Assembly: GCA_000719105.1 (NCBI GenBank) | Contig: JODX01000035.1 | Coordinates: 1-44,252 of the forward strand | Direction of reading: 5' to 3' | Origin: Streptomyces sclerotialus | GTDB taxonomy: Bacteria > Actinomycetota > Actinomycetes > Streptomycetales > Streptomycetaceae | DNA: 44,252 nucleotides | Part shown: piece by piece, positions 36,704 through 44,252 of the stretch | Numbering within the stretch: the first letter of the stretch is position 1 | Layout of the letters: the number at the start of each line of letters is the position of its first letter | Program-made: the position numbers and the translations under genes | The notes under the pieces: generated by a model | What the model saw: only the letters and a program-made list of their open reading frames with translations | Told to the model about the DNA's origin: nothing | Database searches by the model: none

Positions 36704-37023
36704 GGACGCTTCCCTTCCCGGCGGAGCGACGGCGAACTGGGCAGTGCCCGGCCGTCGTGGTGCAGCCGACCAGCAGGGAGCCGAGATGAGAAGCGAGACG
36801 CGTTGCGGTCGCACGGTTGGGCACGCCCACCGCGCCCGACCCGTCGAGTCGAACGACTCGGGTAACCGGCCGACGTGACGCTTCTGCCGCCGGTCCGCCG
36901 GTGGCACGGTGGCGGAGACCCCGGTAGCGGTTTCACCGTGCGGGACGGAACAAAGGTGCCGACGGCAGGGACGGACACGACTCGGTAGGGGCGCCGCCGT
37001 ATTCGTCCGTTGGAGGAACACGC

Positions 37024-37767
37024 ATGGACGTTCGACCCGATCAAGCGCTCGCTCCCGTGCTGCGGCACGCGCGGGCCGTCGTGTTCGACACCGACGGGGT
37101 GATCACAGACTCGGCCCGGATGCACGCCGCCGCGTGGAAGACCGCCTTCGACACCTACCTGGCCGAGCATCCGCCGCAGGTGCTCGAGCAGCGCCGTCCC
37201 TTCGACGTCCAGGACGACTACCCGCGGTACGTGGACGGCCGGTCTCGGCTCGACGGTGCCGCCGCCTTCCTCGCCTCGCGCGGCCTGCGCCCACCGCCCG
37301 GGACGGTGCGGGCCGTCGCCGAGGCCAAGGAGCGGCTGTTCTCCGCGCGGCTGCGTGAGCAGGGCATGGAAGCGTATCCGGGCACCGTACGGCTGGTGCG
37401 TGCCCTGCGCCGGGCGGGCGTTCCGTGTGCGGCGGTCTCCGCTTCCCGCCATGCCCGGGAACTGCTCGACCGGGCGGCGGTCCTGGGGCTGTTCGACGTG
37501 CTGGTCGACGGGGTTGAGGCAGCGCGGCTGGGGCTGCCGGGCAAACCGCGGCCCGACCTCTTCCTCGAGGCGGCCCGCAGGCTCGGCGTCCCCGCGGACC
37601 GTACCGCCGTGGTCGAGGATGCGGTGGCGGGCGTGGAGGCGGGCCGGAACGGTGGCTTCGGGTTCGTCGTCGGCGTGGCCCGCGATCCCGGTCCCGACAC
37701 CGGGCGACGACTGCTGCGGCACGGTGCGGACATCGTCGTACGGGATGTCGCGGAGCTGCTCGCGTGA
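37024..37767 (+). CDS. HAD hydrolase, beta-phosphoglucomutase-like
   Basis: A 247-residue haloacid-dehalogenase-fold enzyme of the beta-phosphoglucomutase subfamily. The nucleophile and acid/base aspartates are D22 and D24 in VVFDTDGVITDS, followed by a helical cap, the motif II Ser in AAVSASRHA, the Lys in LPGKPRPD, and the acidic motif VVEDAVAGVEAG. It could isomerise beta-glucose-1-phosphate or dephosphorylate a sugar phosphate. Relatives are often paired with a GH65 phosphorylase, which is absent here. A similar protein (Rv3400) is in the mycobacterial DosR regulon. GGAGGA lies 7 nt before ATG 37024. It is divergent from the Rv1733c-like gene across a region with several DevR-type boxes. 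Confidence 0.87.
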   Translation: MDVRPDQALAPVLRHARAVVFDTDGVITDSARMHAAAWKTAFDTYLAEHPPQVLEQRRPFDVQDDYPRYVDGRSRLDGAAAFLASRGLRPPPGTVRAVAEAKERLFSARLREQGMEAYPGTVRLVRALRRAGVPCAAVSASRHARELLDRAAVLGLFDVLVDGVEAARLGLPGKPRPDLFLEAARRLGVPADRTAVVEDAVAGVEAGRNGGFGFVVGVARDPGPDTGRRLLRHGADIVVRDVAELLA

Positions 37768-37949
37768 GGGTGGCGGAGCGCGGTTGCCCCGGCCACCGCG
37801 GCCGGGGAATTGACAGGCGTGTACTTCCGGACATGCTTCGATCATCCGCTCTCGCCGACGACGTGCATGCCTCCTACCTCGGGTGCGGTCCCGCAGGTGC
37901 CAGTTCACCGCGCCGGGCGGCACGGCATGCGCTGGAGGACGGGCCGGGG

Positions 37950-39641
37950 TCAGCCGTCCACCGAGCCCGTGGGCACCCGCCACACCAGCCGCGTACCGCC
38001 GCCCTCCGACCGCGTGCCCACCGCCAAGGTGCCCCCGAGCGCGGCGGCCCGGTCGGCCAGGTTCGCCAGTCCGCTGCGGACGGCATCGTCCGGCACCCCG
38101 CACCCATCGTCCGTGACCATGAGCGTCAACTCGCCGCTGGCGCATCGTAGATGGACGTCCACTGCGAGCGCTCCGGAATGCCGGGACGCGTTGCTGAGAG
38201 CCTCGCCGAGCACGGCCAGTACATGGTCCGCGACGTCACCGGGGACCTCGGTGTCGACGAGCCCTTTGATGCGCAGCGCGGGCGTGAAACCGAGGGAGGC
38301 CGCGGAGGCCCGTACCGCCTCCGAGACCTGCCCGCGCAGTCCGCTCTTCGCTTTGGCGGCGCCGTGTGTGCGGAGGCCGAAGATGGTGGACCTGATGATC
38401 TCAATGGTGTCGTCGAGGTCGTCGACGGTCCGGGACAGCCGCTCCAGGGCCTCGGGATGGTCCACGAACCGCTGGGTGCCCTGCAGGGTCATCCCGGCCG
38501 CGAACAGCCGCTGGATCGCGAGATCGTGCAGATCGCGGGCGATGCGGTCGCGGTCCTTCAGCAGCGTGAGCTGCTCGGCGTCCCGGCGCCGTTCGGCGAG
38601 TTCGAGGGCGAGTGCGGTCTGTCCGGCGAAGCCCAGCAGGGGGCTGGTATCGGCGTCGGTGAACGGCGTACCGCCTGCCTGCCGCGCCAGCAGGAGTACG
38701 CCGCGGGCCCTTGCCGCCCGCGCCGAGGGGGACGGCGACGACGGGCCCGAGGCCGGTCCAGTGCGCCTCCGGATCGCCCGTCCGCGCATCGTGCCGTACG
38801 TCCGCGGTCACGATTGGCTGGGACGTGGTCAGGGCGGCGCCGGCGAAGTCGTCGCGTGCGGAGAGCAGGAGCCCGTTCCGTCCGGCGGCATCGGTGCCGA
38901 CCGCGACGGCAGGCCGCAGGCGGTCCGCCCCGGGCACGTACTCCGCGATCATTCCGAGTTCGGCGGCGACGATCTCGCGGGCCTGCCCGGCGATCAGTTC
39001 CAGCACCTCGGTGCCCGGCGCGCCCGATAACAGGGCGTTGGTGACCTCTGAGCTGCCCGCAGCCACCGCTCCCGCAGCCGCGCCTCCTCGTACAACCGGG
39101 CGTTCTCGACGGCCACTCCGGCGGCCACGGCGAGCGTGGACAGTACCGCCTCGTCCTCGGCATCGAATTCGGCCGCGCCACGCTTCTCCGTGAGGTACAG
39201 GTTCCCGAAGACCTGGTCGCGCACCCGGACGGGCACCCTCAAGAAGGAGTGCATTGGCGGATGGTGGGACGGGAAGCCGTACGAGGCCGGGTGCTCCGAA
39301 AGCTCTGGTAGCCGCAGAGCCTCCGGGTGCCGGATCAGCTCGCCGAGGATGCCGTGGCCGCTGGGCAGGTCACTGATCCGCGCCCGCTGCTCCTCGTCGA
39401 CGCCCACGGTCAGGAACTGTGACAGCCGGCGGTGGACGCCGATCACGCCCAGCGCCCCGTACTCGGCGTCCACCAATACCACGGCGGCCTCCACGATGCG
39501 CCGCAGCACCTGGGGGAGATCGAGTTCCCGCCCCACCCAGGAGCCGGTCTGCTTCGGGAAGGGACCAGCGGCCCCTGTTCCCGGGATGCTCCGCGCTCGA
39601 TGCTGGAACCGTCGCCCCGTATCAGGGGAGGAGGGCATCAT
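37950..39641 (-). pseudogene. devS: DevS/DosT-like GAF-GAF histidine kinase, frameshifted and N-truncated
   Basis: GAF domain A (VGRELDLPQVLRRIVEAAVV onward, with the HHPPM segment where DevS-type sensors carry the heme-ligand histidine) is in one frame. At about 39052 one base is missing and GAF domain B (SSEVTNALLSGAPGTEVLEL onward) is in a second frame. At about 38705 one extra C returns to the first frame for the end of GAF-B and the kinase (H-box ARDLHDLAIQRLF; ATP site VTDDGCGVPDDAVRSGLANL). The usual coiled N terminus before GAF-A is missing; the reading frame instead runs into the promoter of the divergent stress-protein gene, and its first ATG (39641) overlaps that gene's ATG. A rare TTA leucine codon is present in GAF-B. 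Corrected, it would be the partner of the DevR-like regulator. Confidence 0.85.
39561..39575. promoter_or_regulatory. DevR-type box upstream of the stress-protein gene
   Basis: GGGACCAGCGGCCCC matches the 36.6-kb boxes and lies 65-79 bp before ATG 39640. Confidence 0.5.
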
Positions 39642-40425
39642 GCTCCGCACCGTCACGGTCGGTGTCGACGGATCGCCCGAGAGCCGGGCCGCCGCCGAAT
39701 GGGCGGCCCGCGAGAGGAGGATCTCCTGGGAGGCCGTCCAGGGGCTGCGTCTGCGCCACCCCGGTATCGAGGTGGCCGTCGAGCACGTCACCGGCCGCCC
39801 GAGCGAGGTGTTGTGCTCGGCGGCGAACTCCTCCGAGCTGCTCGCCCTGGGCTCGCGCGGCCTGGGAGGCGTCGGCGGGTGGCTGCTGGGCTCGGTGGAG
39901 CTGTCCGTCGTGGCGCACGCGGAGCGGCCGGTGGTGCTGGTGCGGGCCGGGGAACAGGCCGTTGACGAGCATGAGATGGACCCCGCGGGCGTCCCGTCGG
40001 CCGCGGCCGCGTTCCGGCCCGTCGTCCTCGGCCTCGACATCAAAAGGCCCGACGAGTCGCTGATCGGGTTCGCCTTCGAGGCGGCTGTGCGCCGGGCCAC
40101 GTCCCTGCGCGTCGTGTACGGCTGGAATCCGCCATCCTCTTATGCGTACGGCCTGGCCACGGTCCCCGAGTGCCAGGAGGCACTGGCGCGGGGCGTGGCA
40201 GCCGCGCTGGCCGAGGTGCTGCGGCCATGGCGACAGAAGTTCCCGCACGTCGAGGTTCTCGAGCAGTCCCGCTACGGCAGCCCGGCCCACCACCTGGTCG
40301 ACGCCTCTTTGGTCGTTGTGGGCCGGCGAATCCGGCGCAGCCCCCTCGGCGCGCACATCGGGACAGTCACGCATGCGGTCGTGCACCATGCCGCCGTCCC
40401 CGTTGCCGTCGTTCCGCACGACTGA
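39640..40425 (+). CDS. Universal stress protein, tandem UspA domains (first one shortened)
   Basis: A 261-residue protein. Domain 1 opens TVTVGVDGSPESRAAAEWAAR and ends LALGSRGLGGVGGWLLGSVELSVVAHAERPVVLVR with the ATP-site GxGG-x-GS pattern. The stretch between them is about 45-60 residues shorter than usual, so a strand and a helix seem deleted. Domain 2 (about 128-261) runs from PVVLGLDIKRPDES to VVVGRRIRRSPLGAHIGTVTHAVVHHAAVPVAVVPHD and is more diverged. GGGGAGGAGGG precedes ATG 39640 and a DevR-type box lies upstream. USPs of this type accumulate in hypoxia and dormancy. The gene is divergent from the damaged kinase and 41 bp before the next stress-protein gene, forming an operon. Confidence 0.85.
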   Translation: MLRTVTVGVDGSPESRAAAEWAARERRISWEAVQGLRLRHPGIEVAVEHVTGRPSEVLCSAANSSELLALGSRGLGGVGGWLLGSVELSVVAHAERPVVLVRAGEQAVDEHEMDPAGVPSAAAAFRPVVLGLDIKRPDESLIGFAFEAAVRRATSLRVVYGWNPPSSYAYGLATVPECQEALARGVAAALAEVLRPWRQKFPHVEVLEQSRYGSPAHHLVDASLVVVGRRIRRSPLGAHIGTVTHAVVHHAAVPVAVVPHD

Positions 40426-40466
40426 CGTGCCGACGACCGGCGGTCGACCGGCGGGGAGGAGACGCC

Positions 40467-41363
40467 ATGGCGGAACTGCCTTTGGTGGTCGGTGTGGACG
40501 GATCCGAGCCCAGTCTGCGGGCGGCCGACGATGCCGCCCTGCGCGGGGTGCTGCTGCGGCTGGTGTACGCCTTCATGTGGCAGCGGTACGAGGGCGCCGC
40601 TCCGGCCTGGGATGCCGGAAAGCCGGGCGCGCAGATGCGGGCCGAGGACATCGTCGGCCACGCCGCGCGGCGTGCCCACCGGCGTCGGGCCGACGTGCAC
40701 CTCTCCCTCGCGGTACTGCCCGAGGAACCCGAGTACGCGCTGGTGCGCGAGAGCCGCAACGCCTGCGCGTTGGTGGTGGGGAGCCGCGGCCGCAGCGGTG
40801 TCGCGGAGTTGCTGCTCGGTTCCGTCGGCCTGGCCGTGGCCGCCCACGCGGACTGCCCGGTGATCGTGCTCCGTGGCAGCCACGACAACCAGGGCGGTGC
40901 CGGGCAGCACGGCCTTGTCCTGCTGGGGGTCGGAGAGGCACCGGCCGGTTCGGCGGCGGTGCGGTTCGCCCTGCGGGAGGCCCGGCTGCGTGACGTACCG
41001 CTGGAGGCGGTGCGGGCCTGGCGCTGCCCCGCGCACGAGACCATCGATCACCCTCCCCCAGACTTCGTCCGGGGGTACCCCCAGCTCGTCGGAAATTCTG
41101 CCCGCCTGTACGAGCAGCGGGCCGCCCAGATGCTGGGGGCCGCGCTCCGTGACGTCCCACCGGACGCGGTGGTGCGGCGGCGCACCGCCGAGGGACCCGC
41201 GCGCAGGGCACTGGTACAGGCCTTCCACCGCGCCGATCTCCTGGTCGTCGGCGCCAGGCGTCGCACCGGGCACGTCGGGCCGGCGCTTGGCCGGGTCGCG
41301 CACGCGATGCTGCACCACTCGGCCTGCCCCGTGGCGGTCGTGCCCGAAGGAAGCCGGACATGA
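40467..41363 (+). CDS. Universal stress protein, tandem UspA domains
   Basis: A 298-residue protein with two UspA domains (about 4-135 and 150-293). ATP-site motifs are VVGSRGRSGVAELLLGSVGLAVAAHADCPVIVLR in the first and VVGARRRTGHVGPALGRVAHAMLHHSACPVAVVPEG in the second. The opening LPLVVGVDGSEPSLRAADDAALR is typical, though the first beta-alpha unit is slightly short. A Streptomyces-type palindromic repeat is embedded in frame at 41050-41085 and adds about a dozen residues (PPPDFVRGYPQL region). GGGGAGGAG precedes ATG 40467, 41 bp after the previous gene, so the two are probably co-transcribed. It is convergent with ppk2 after 26 bp. Confidence 0.87.
   Translation: MAELPLVVGVDGSEPSLRAADDAALRGVLLRLVYAFMWQRYEGAAPAWDAGKPGAQMRAEDIVGHAARRAHRRRADVHLSLAVLPEEPEYALVRESRNACALVVGSRGRSGVAELLLGSVGLAVAAHADCPVIVLRGSHDNQGGAGQHGLVLLGVGEAPAGSAAVRFALREARLRDVPLEAVRAWRCPAHETIDHPPPDFVRGYPQLVGNSARLYEQRAAQMLGAALRDVPPDAVVRRRTAEGPARRALVQAFHRADLLVVGARRRTGHVGPALGRVAHAMLHHSACPVAVVPEGSRT
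41050..41085. repeat. Streptomyces REP-like palindromic element inside a coding region
   Basis: A C-run, GACTTCGTCC, GGGGGTACCCCC (perfect palindrome, 41071-41082) arrangement that I recall as a dispersed Streptomyces repeat. The C-run at 41055-41059 can also pair with the first G-run around GACTTCGTC. It is in frame within the second USP domain. Confidence 0.55.
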
Positions 41364-41389
41364 CGGACGACAGCACAACGGACGGCTGC

Positions 41390-42202
41390 TCACAGGTTCG
41401 CCGAGTGATCGGGAACGTACGTCTGCAGATCGCGCGGCGGGCGCTTGTACCCGGTCGACGGCGGCCGCTCGGGCAACCGCAGTGACGGCGGTGGCACGTC
41501 GTGGTAGGGCACGGTCTCCAGCAGGTGGGCGATCATGTTGAGCCGGGCCCGGCGTTTGTCGTCGCTCTCGACGATGTACCACGGCGCCTCGGGTATGTCC
41601 GTGTGGACCAGCATCTCGTCCTTGGCCCGCGAGTACGCCTCCCAGCGGGTGACCGACTCCAGGTCCATCGGCGACAGCTTCCAGCGCCGCAGCGGATCCT
41701 CCAGCCGGCGCCGGAACCGCTCCTGCTGCACGGCGTCGCTCACGGAGAACCAGTACTTGCGCAACAGGATCCCGTCCTCCACCAGCATCCGCTTGAAGGC
41801 CGGGCACTGACGCAGGAAGAGCCGGTGCTCCTCCGGCGTACAGAAGCCCATCACATGCTCGACGCCGGCCCGGTTGTACCAGGAGCGGTCGAACAGCACG
41901 ATCTCCCCGGCGGCCGGCAGATGCCCGATGTAGCGCTGGAAGTACCACTGGGTGCGCTCGCGCTCGGTCGGGACGGGCAGGGCGGCGATCCGGGTCACGC
42001 GCGGGTTGAGGTGGTCGGTGACCCGCTTGATGGTGCCGCCCTTGCCCGCCGCGTCCCGGCCCTCGAAGACGACGACGAGGCGCGCCTCCTCGGCCCGCAC
42101 CCACTCCTGCAGCTTGACCAACTCGCTTTGCAGGCGCAGTAGTTCTCGCTCGTACACCTTCCGTGGCAGCGTCGTTCCCTTCTCTTCCTTCTTGCCGGCC
42201 AT
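41390..42202 (-). CDS. ppk2: Polyphosphate kinase 2 (PPK2)
   Basis: A 270-residue PPK2-family kinase, which moves phosphate between polyphosphate and nucleotides. Walker A is [12 protein letters not shown] (46-57), Walker B/lid [17 protein letters not shown] with D105, and the family blocks [33 protein letters not shown] and [21 protein letters not shown] follow. The length is that of the single-domain class I enzymes, which prefer nucleoside diphosphates. ATG 42202 follows GAGAGGCGA. It is divergent from the phosphoketolase remnant across 45 bp. In this stress cluster it probably balances NTP pools or polyphosphate during energy limitation. Confidence 0.93.
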   Translation of the reverse strand: MAGKKEEKGTTLPRKVYERELLRLQSELVKLQEWVRAEEARLVVVFEGRDAAGKGGTIKRVTDHLNPRVTRIAALPVPTERERTQWYFQRYIGHLPAAGEIVLFDRSWYNRAGVEHVMGFCTPEEHRLFLRQCPAFKRMLVEDGILLRKYWFSVSDAVQQERFRRRLEDPLRRWKLSPMDLESVTRWEAYSRAKDEMLVHTDIPEAPWYIVESDDKRRARLNMIAHLLETVPYHDVPPPSLRLPERPPSTGYKRPPRDLQTYVPDHSANL

Positions 42203-42228
42203 GTCGCCTCGCCTCTCCCCACCCGTCC

Positions 42229-42243
42229 GGGACCGAAGGAGCC
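42229..42243. promoter_or_regulatory. Weak DevR-type box between ppk2 and the phosphoketolase remnant
   Basis: GGGACCGAAGGAGCC matches the left half and GG of the consensus but also includes the phosphoketolase ribosome site AAGGAG, so the resemblance may be chance. Confidence 0.25.
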
Positions 42244-42247
42244 GTTC

Positions 42248-42744
42248 ATGCCGAAGGCCGAAGTCCCGCGAAGCAGCACCGTAGTGACGGACGAGGAGGT
42301 GCGCACCCTGGACGCCCACTGGCGGGCCGCGAACTACCTGGCGGCGGGCCAGATCTACCTGCTCGCCAACCCGCTGCTGACCGAACCCCTGACCCCCGAG
42401 CACATCAAGCCGAGGCTGCTGGGTCACTGGGGCACGTCCCTGCGGCTGAACCTCGTGTACACGCACCTGAACCGGGTGATCGGGGCGCGGGGCCTGGACG
42501 CGCTGTGCGTGTGGGGGCCGGGGCACGGCGGGCCGTCCGTGCTGGCGAACTCCTGGCTGGAGGGCAGTTACAGCGATACGTATCCGGACGTGTCCCGGGA
42601 CGCGGCGGGCATGGCGCGGCTGTTTAGGCAGTTCTCGTTTCCTGGCGGGGTGCCGAGCCATGTCGCGCCGGAGGTGCCGGGCTCCATCCACGAGGGCGGG
42701 GAGCTGGGGTACTCGCTGGCGCACGCCTACGGGGCCGCCTTCAG
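42248..42744 (+). pseudogene. Phosphoketolase remnant (N-terminal fifth)
   Basis: About 165 residues match the start of xylulose-5-phosphate/fructose-6-phosphate phosphoketolase: [73 protein letters not shown] and [20 protein letters not shown]. The normal enzyme is near 800 residues. After AAF (about 42744) the sequence departs at once into Arg-rich nonsense that runs to 42904 through the promoter of the next gene. The ThDP-binding GDGE region and everything after it is gone, so an internal deletion of about 1.9 kb is inferred. ATG 42248 has AAGGAG upstream, so a short peptide may still be made. Confidence 0.85.
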
Positions 42745-42788
42745 GCGCACTCGTCACGAACAGCGGACCGGCGGACCGGCCGGCCGTA

Positions 42789-42803
42789 GGGCCGAACGGT
42801 CCC
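42789..42803. promoter_or_regulatory. DevR-type box upstream of the GNAT/CoA-ligase gene
   Basis: GGGCCGAACGGTCCC fits the consensus and lies 82-96 bp before ATG 42885. A second similar sequence, GGGACCGGTTCCCGG, is at 42826-42840. Confidence 0.5.
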
Positions 42804-42884
42804 GGACCTACCCCGGTCAGCCCATGGGACCGGTTCCCGGTCCGCTGGATGCTCGAAGCGTGGGAAGGCTTGGAGGAGACCGCC

Positions 42885-44252
42885 ATGACGACGCACGATC
42901 ATGATGTGCTGGACCGCCCCCCAGTCCACGCCCTGCTCGCGGACGGCAGTACCGTGTGTATACGTTCCGTCCGGCCCGACGACCACCAGCGGCTGCAAAG
43001 GCTGTACGAGGAGATGTCCCCGGAGAACCTGCGGCTGCGGTTCTTCGCGGTGAGCCGCCGGTCGGCGGCCCTGGCCCCCCGCGGGGGCGGGGGGCCCGCC
43101 TCGGCCGGGCCACCGGACCCTGCTCGCCGAGGTACGGGACCGGGTGGTCGGTCTCGCCGAGTACGACACCGGTGGGAGGGAGGAGACGGCTGACGTGAGG
43201 GACACGGCCGGTGCGGAGACCACTGCCGAGCTCTCCGTGGCGGTCGCGGACGGCCTGCACCACCGGGGTGTGGGGACCCTGCTCGTCGAGCACCTGGTCT
43301 CCGCCGCCCGCGCGGACGGCATCACCACGTTCACGGCCGACGCGCTGTGCGAGAACCACGAGGTGCTCCGGCTCTTCGCCGACCTCGGTCTGCGCATGGC
43401 CCGGCACTTCGACGGGCCCGAGGTGCACTGCACCATCCGGCTGGACCAGGAGGACGCCTATCTGTCGGCCGTGGAGGAGCGGGGCCGGGCCGCCGACGTG
43501 GCCAGCCTGCGCCCGCTGTTCCGGCCGGACGCGGTCGCCGTCGTGGGCGCAGGGCGCAGGCCCGGGTCGGTGGGCCGGGCGATCCTGCACCACCTGAAGA
43601 CGGGCGACTGCACCCGGCGCCTGTTCGCCGTCAACCCCGCCGCGCAAGCGATTCTCGGCGTGTCCTGCCACCCGTCGGTCGCCGCCCTGTCCGCAACTCC
43701 CGACCTCGCGGTCCTCGCCGTGCCCGCCGCCGCAGTGCCGGCCGCCGCCGAGGAGTGCGGCAAGGCGGGCGTACGGGCCCTCCTCGTCGTGTCCTCCGGG
43801 CTGGACGCCGACCAGGCCCGGGCGCTGATGGCCGCCTGCCGCACGTACGGCATGCGACTCGTCGGCCCCAACTGCCTCGGCGTCTCCAACACCGACCCCG
43901 ACGTGCGGCTCGACGCGACGTTCGCCGCCGATCACCCGTGCCCCGGCACGGCGGGCGTTGCTGTGCAGTCCGGCGGCGGCGTCGGCATCGCCCTGCTCGA
44001 CGGGCTGTCCCGCCTCGGCATTGGCGTGTCGACTTTCGCGTCCCTGGGCGACAAGTACGACGTCAGCGGCAACGACCTGCTCCAGTGGTGGGAGAGCGAC
44101 GGCCGCACCGACCTCGCCCTGCTGCACCTGGAGTCGTTCGGCAACCCGCGCGCGTTCTCCCGCACCGCCCGGCGCGTCACCCGCCGGATGCCCGTGCTCA
44201 CCGTGGACGCCGGCCGCACCGAGGCGGGCCGCCGCGCCGCTGCGTCGCACAC
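42885..44252 (+). pseudogene. GNAT acetyltransferase fused to acyl-CoA synthetase (ADP-forming) domain, frameshifted; 3' end outside window
   Basis: ATG 42885 follows GGAGGAG. The first 65 residues (VHALLADGSTVCIRSVRPDDHQRLQRLYEEM, then SPENLRLRFFAVSRRSA) are the start of a GNAT domain. In the run of six C at 43075-43080 the frame shifts; removing one C gives a continuous protein (GHRTLLAEVRDRVVGLAEYD) to the window end. The GNAT acetyl-CoA site is at HHRGVGTLLVEHLV. Then come the CoA-binding domain (AVAVVGAGRRPGSVGRAIL, LVGPNCLGV) and the ligase alpha part (SLGDKYDVSGNDLLQWW). Such fused proteins are Pat-type protein lysine acetyltransferases or acetate-CoA ligases. Homopolymer location makes sequencing error quite possible. 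A DevR-type box lies upstream. Confidence 0.82.

Noticed and set aside
39052..39053. Programmed ribosomal frameshift in the DevS-like kinase
   Set aside because: No slippery heptamer or downstream structure is evident, and a second opposite shift is needed; decay or sequencing error is simpler.

Overview
The window is high-GC actinomycete chromosome, most likely Streptomyces. Start codons are mixed ATG/GTG, codon third positions are almost all G or C, Shine-Dalgarno sites are GGAGG-like, and the gene families are typical of that genus (Rv1733c-like membrane proteins, multi-domain PAS/SpoIIE/ATPase switches, universal stress proteins, FadH-type dienoyl-CoA reductase, GH75 chitosanase-like exoenzyme). 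No rRNA, tRNA, CRISPR array, transposase or integrase was seen.

Left part (1-21.8 kb) is ordinary metabolic and housekeeping chromosome: the 5' part of a secreted-protein gene cut by the window edge, a short Rho paralogue, an LtaS/sulfatase-superfamily membrane protein, a GH13 enzyme, a methyltransferase, a beta-lactamase-family hydrolase, a CE7 acetyl esterase, a translationally coupled molybdenum oxidoreductase/flavin reductase pair, a quinone-oxidoreductase/GNAT pair, a PrmC-like methyltransferase behind a possible leader peptide, a fadH-like gene with its own PadR regulator, secreted and FN3 lipoproteins, a GH75 enzyme, and a dhaKLM dihydroxyacetone kinase operon.

Middle part (about 21.9-31.2 kb) looks like a genomic island. 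Codons become less GC-biased and five genes lie on the minus strand in one direction: a NERD-domain protein, a 1523-residue SF1 helicase with a Vsr/DUF559-like nuclease at its C terminus, an Abi/HEPN-like protein that starts one base after the helicase stop, a small unknown protein, and a 484-residue protein resembling a PD-(D/E)xK nuclease whose acidic residues are replaced. I read this as a candidate anti-phage (helicase-nuclease/HEPN) system; it is the most interesting object in the window. Regular 10-bp and 11-bp repeats at 21.9 kb may mark an attachment end.

Right part (31.6-44.2 kb) resembles a DevR/DosR (OsdR)-type dormancy or hypoxia cluster: NarL-type response regulator, DevS-like GAF-GAF histidine kinase, three universal stress proteins, Rv1733c-like protein, PAS-PAS-SpoIIE-ATPase switch, HAD phosphatase, PPK2, phosphoketolase and a GNAT/CoA-ligase. 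Repeated 15-bp inverted-repeat boxes (consensus about GGGMCSNNCGGYCCY), some in pairs 20-21 bp apart, sit in its promoters and are candidate binding sites for the regulator. The cluster is visibly damaged: the first stress protein and the kinase each carry a -1/+1 pair of frameshifts about 340 nt apart, the phosphoketolase keeps only its first 165 or so residues, and the GNAT/CoA-ligase is out of frame at a run of six C. Either the locus is decaying or the assembly is poor here; read data would decide.
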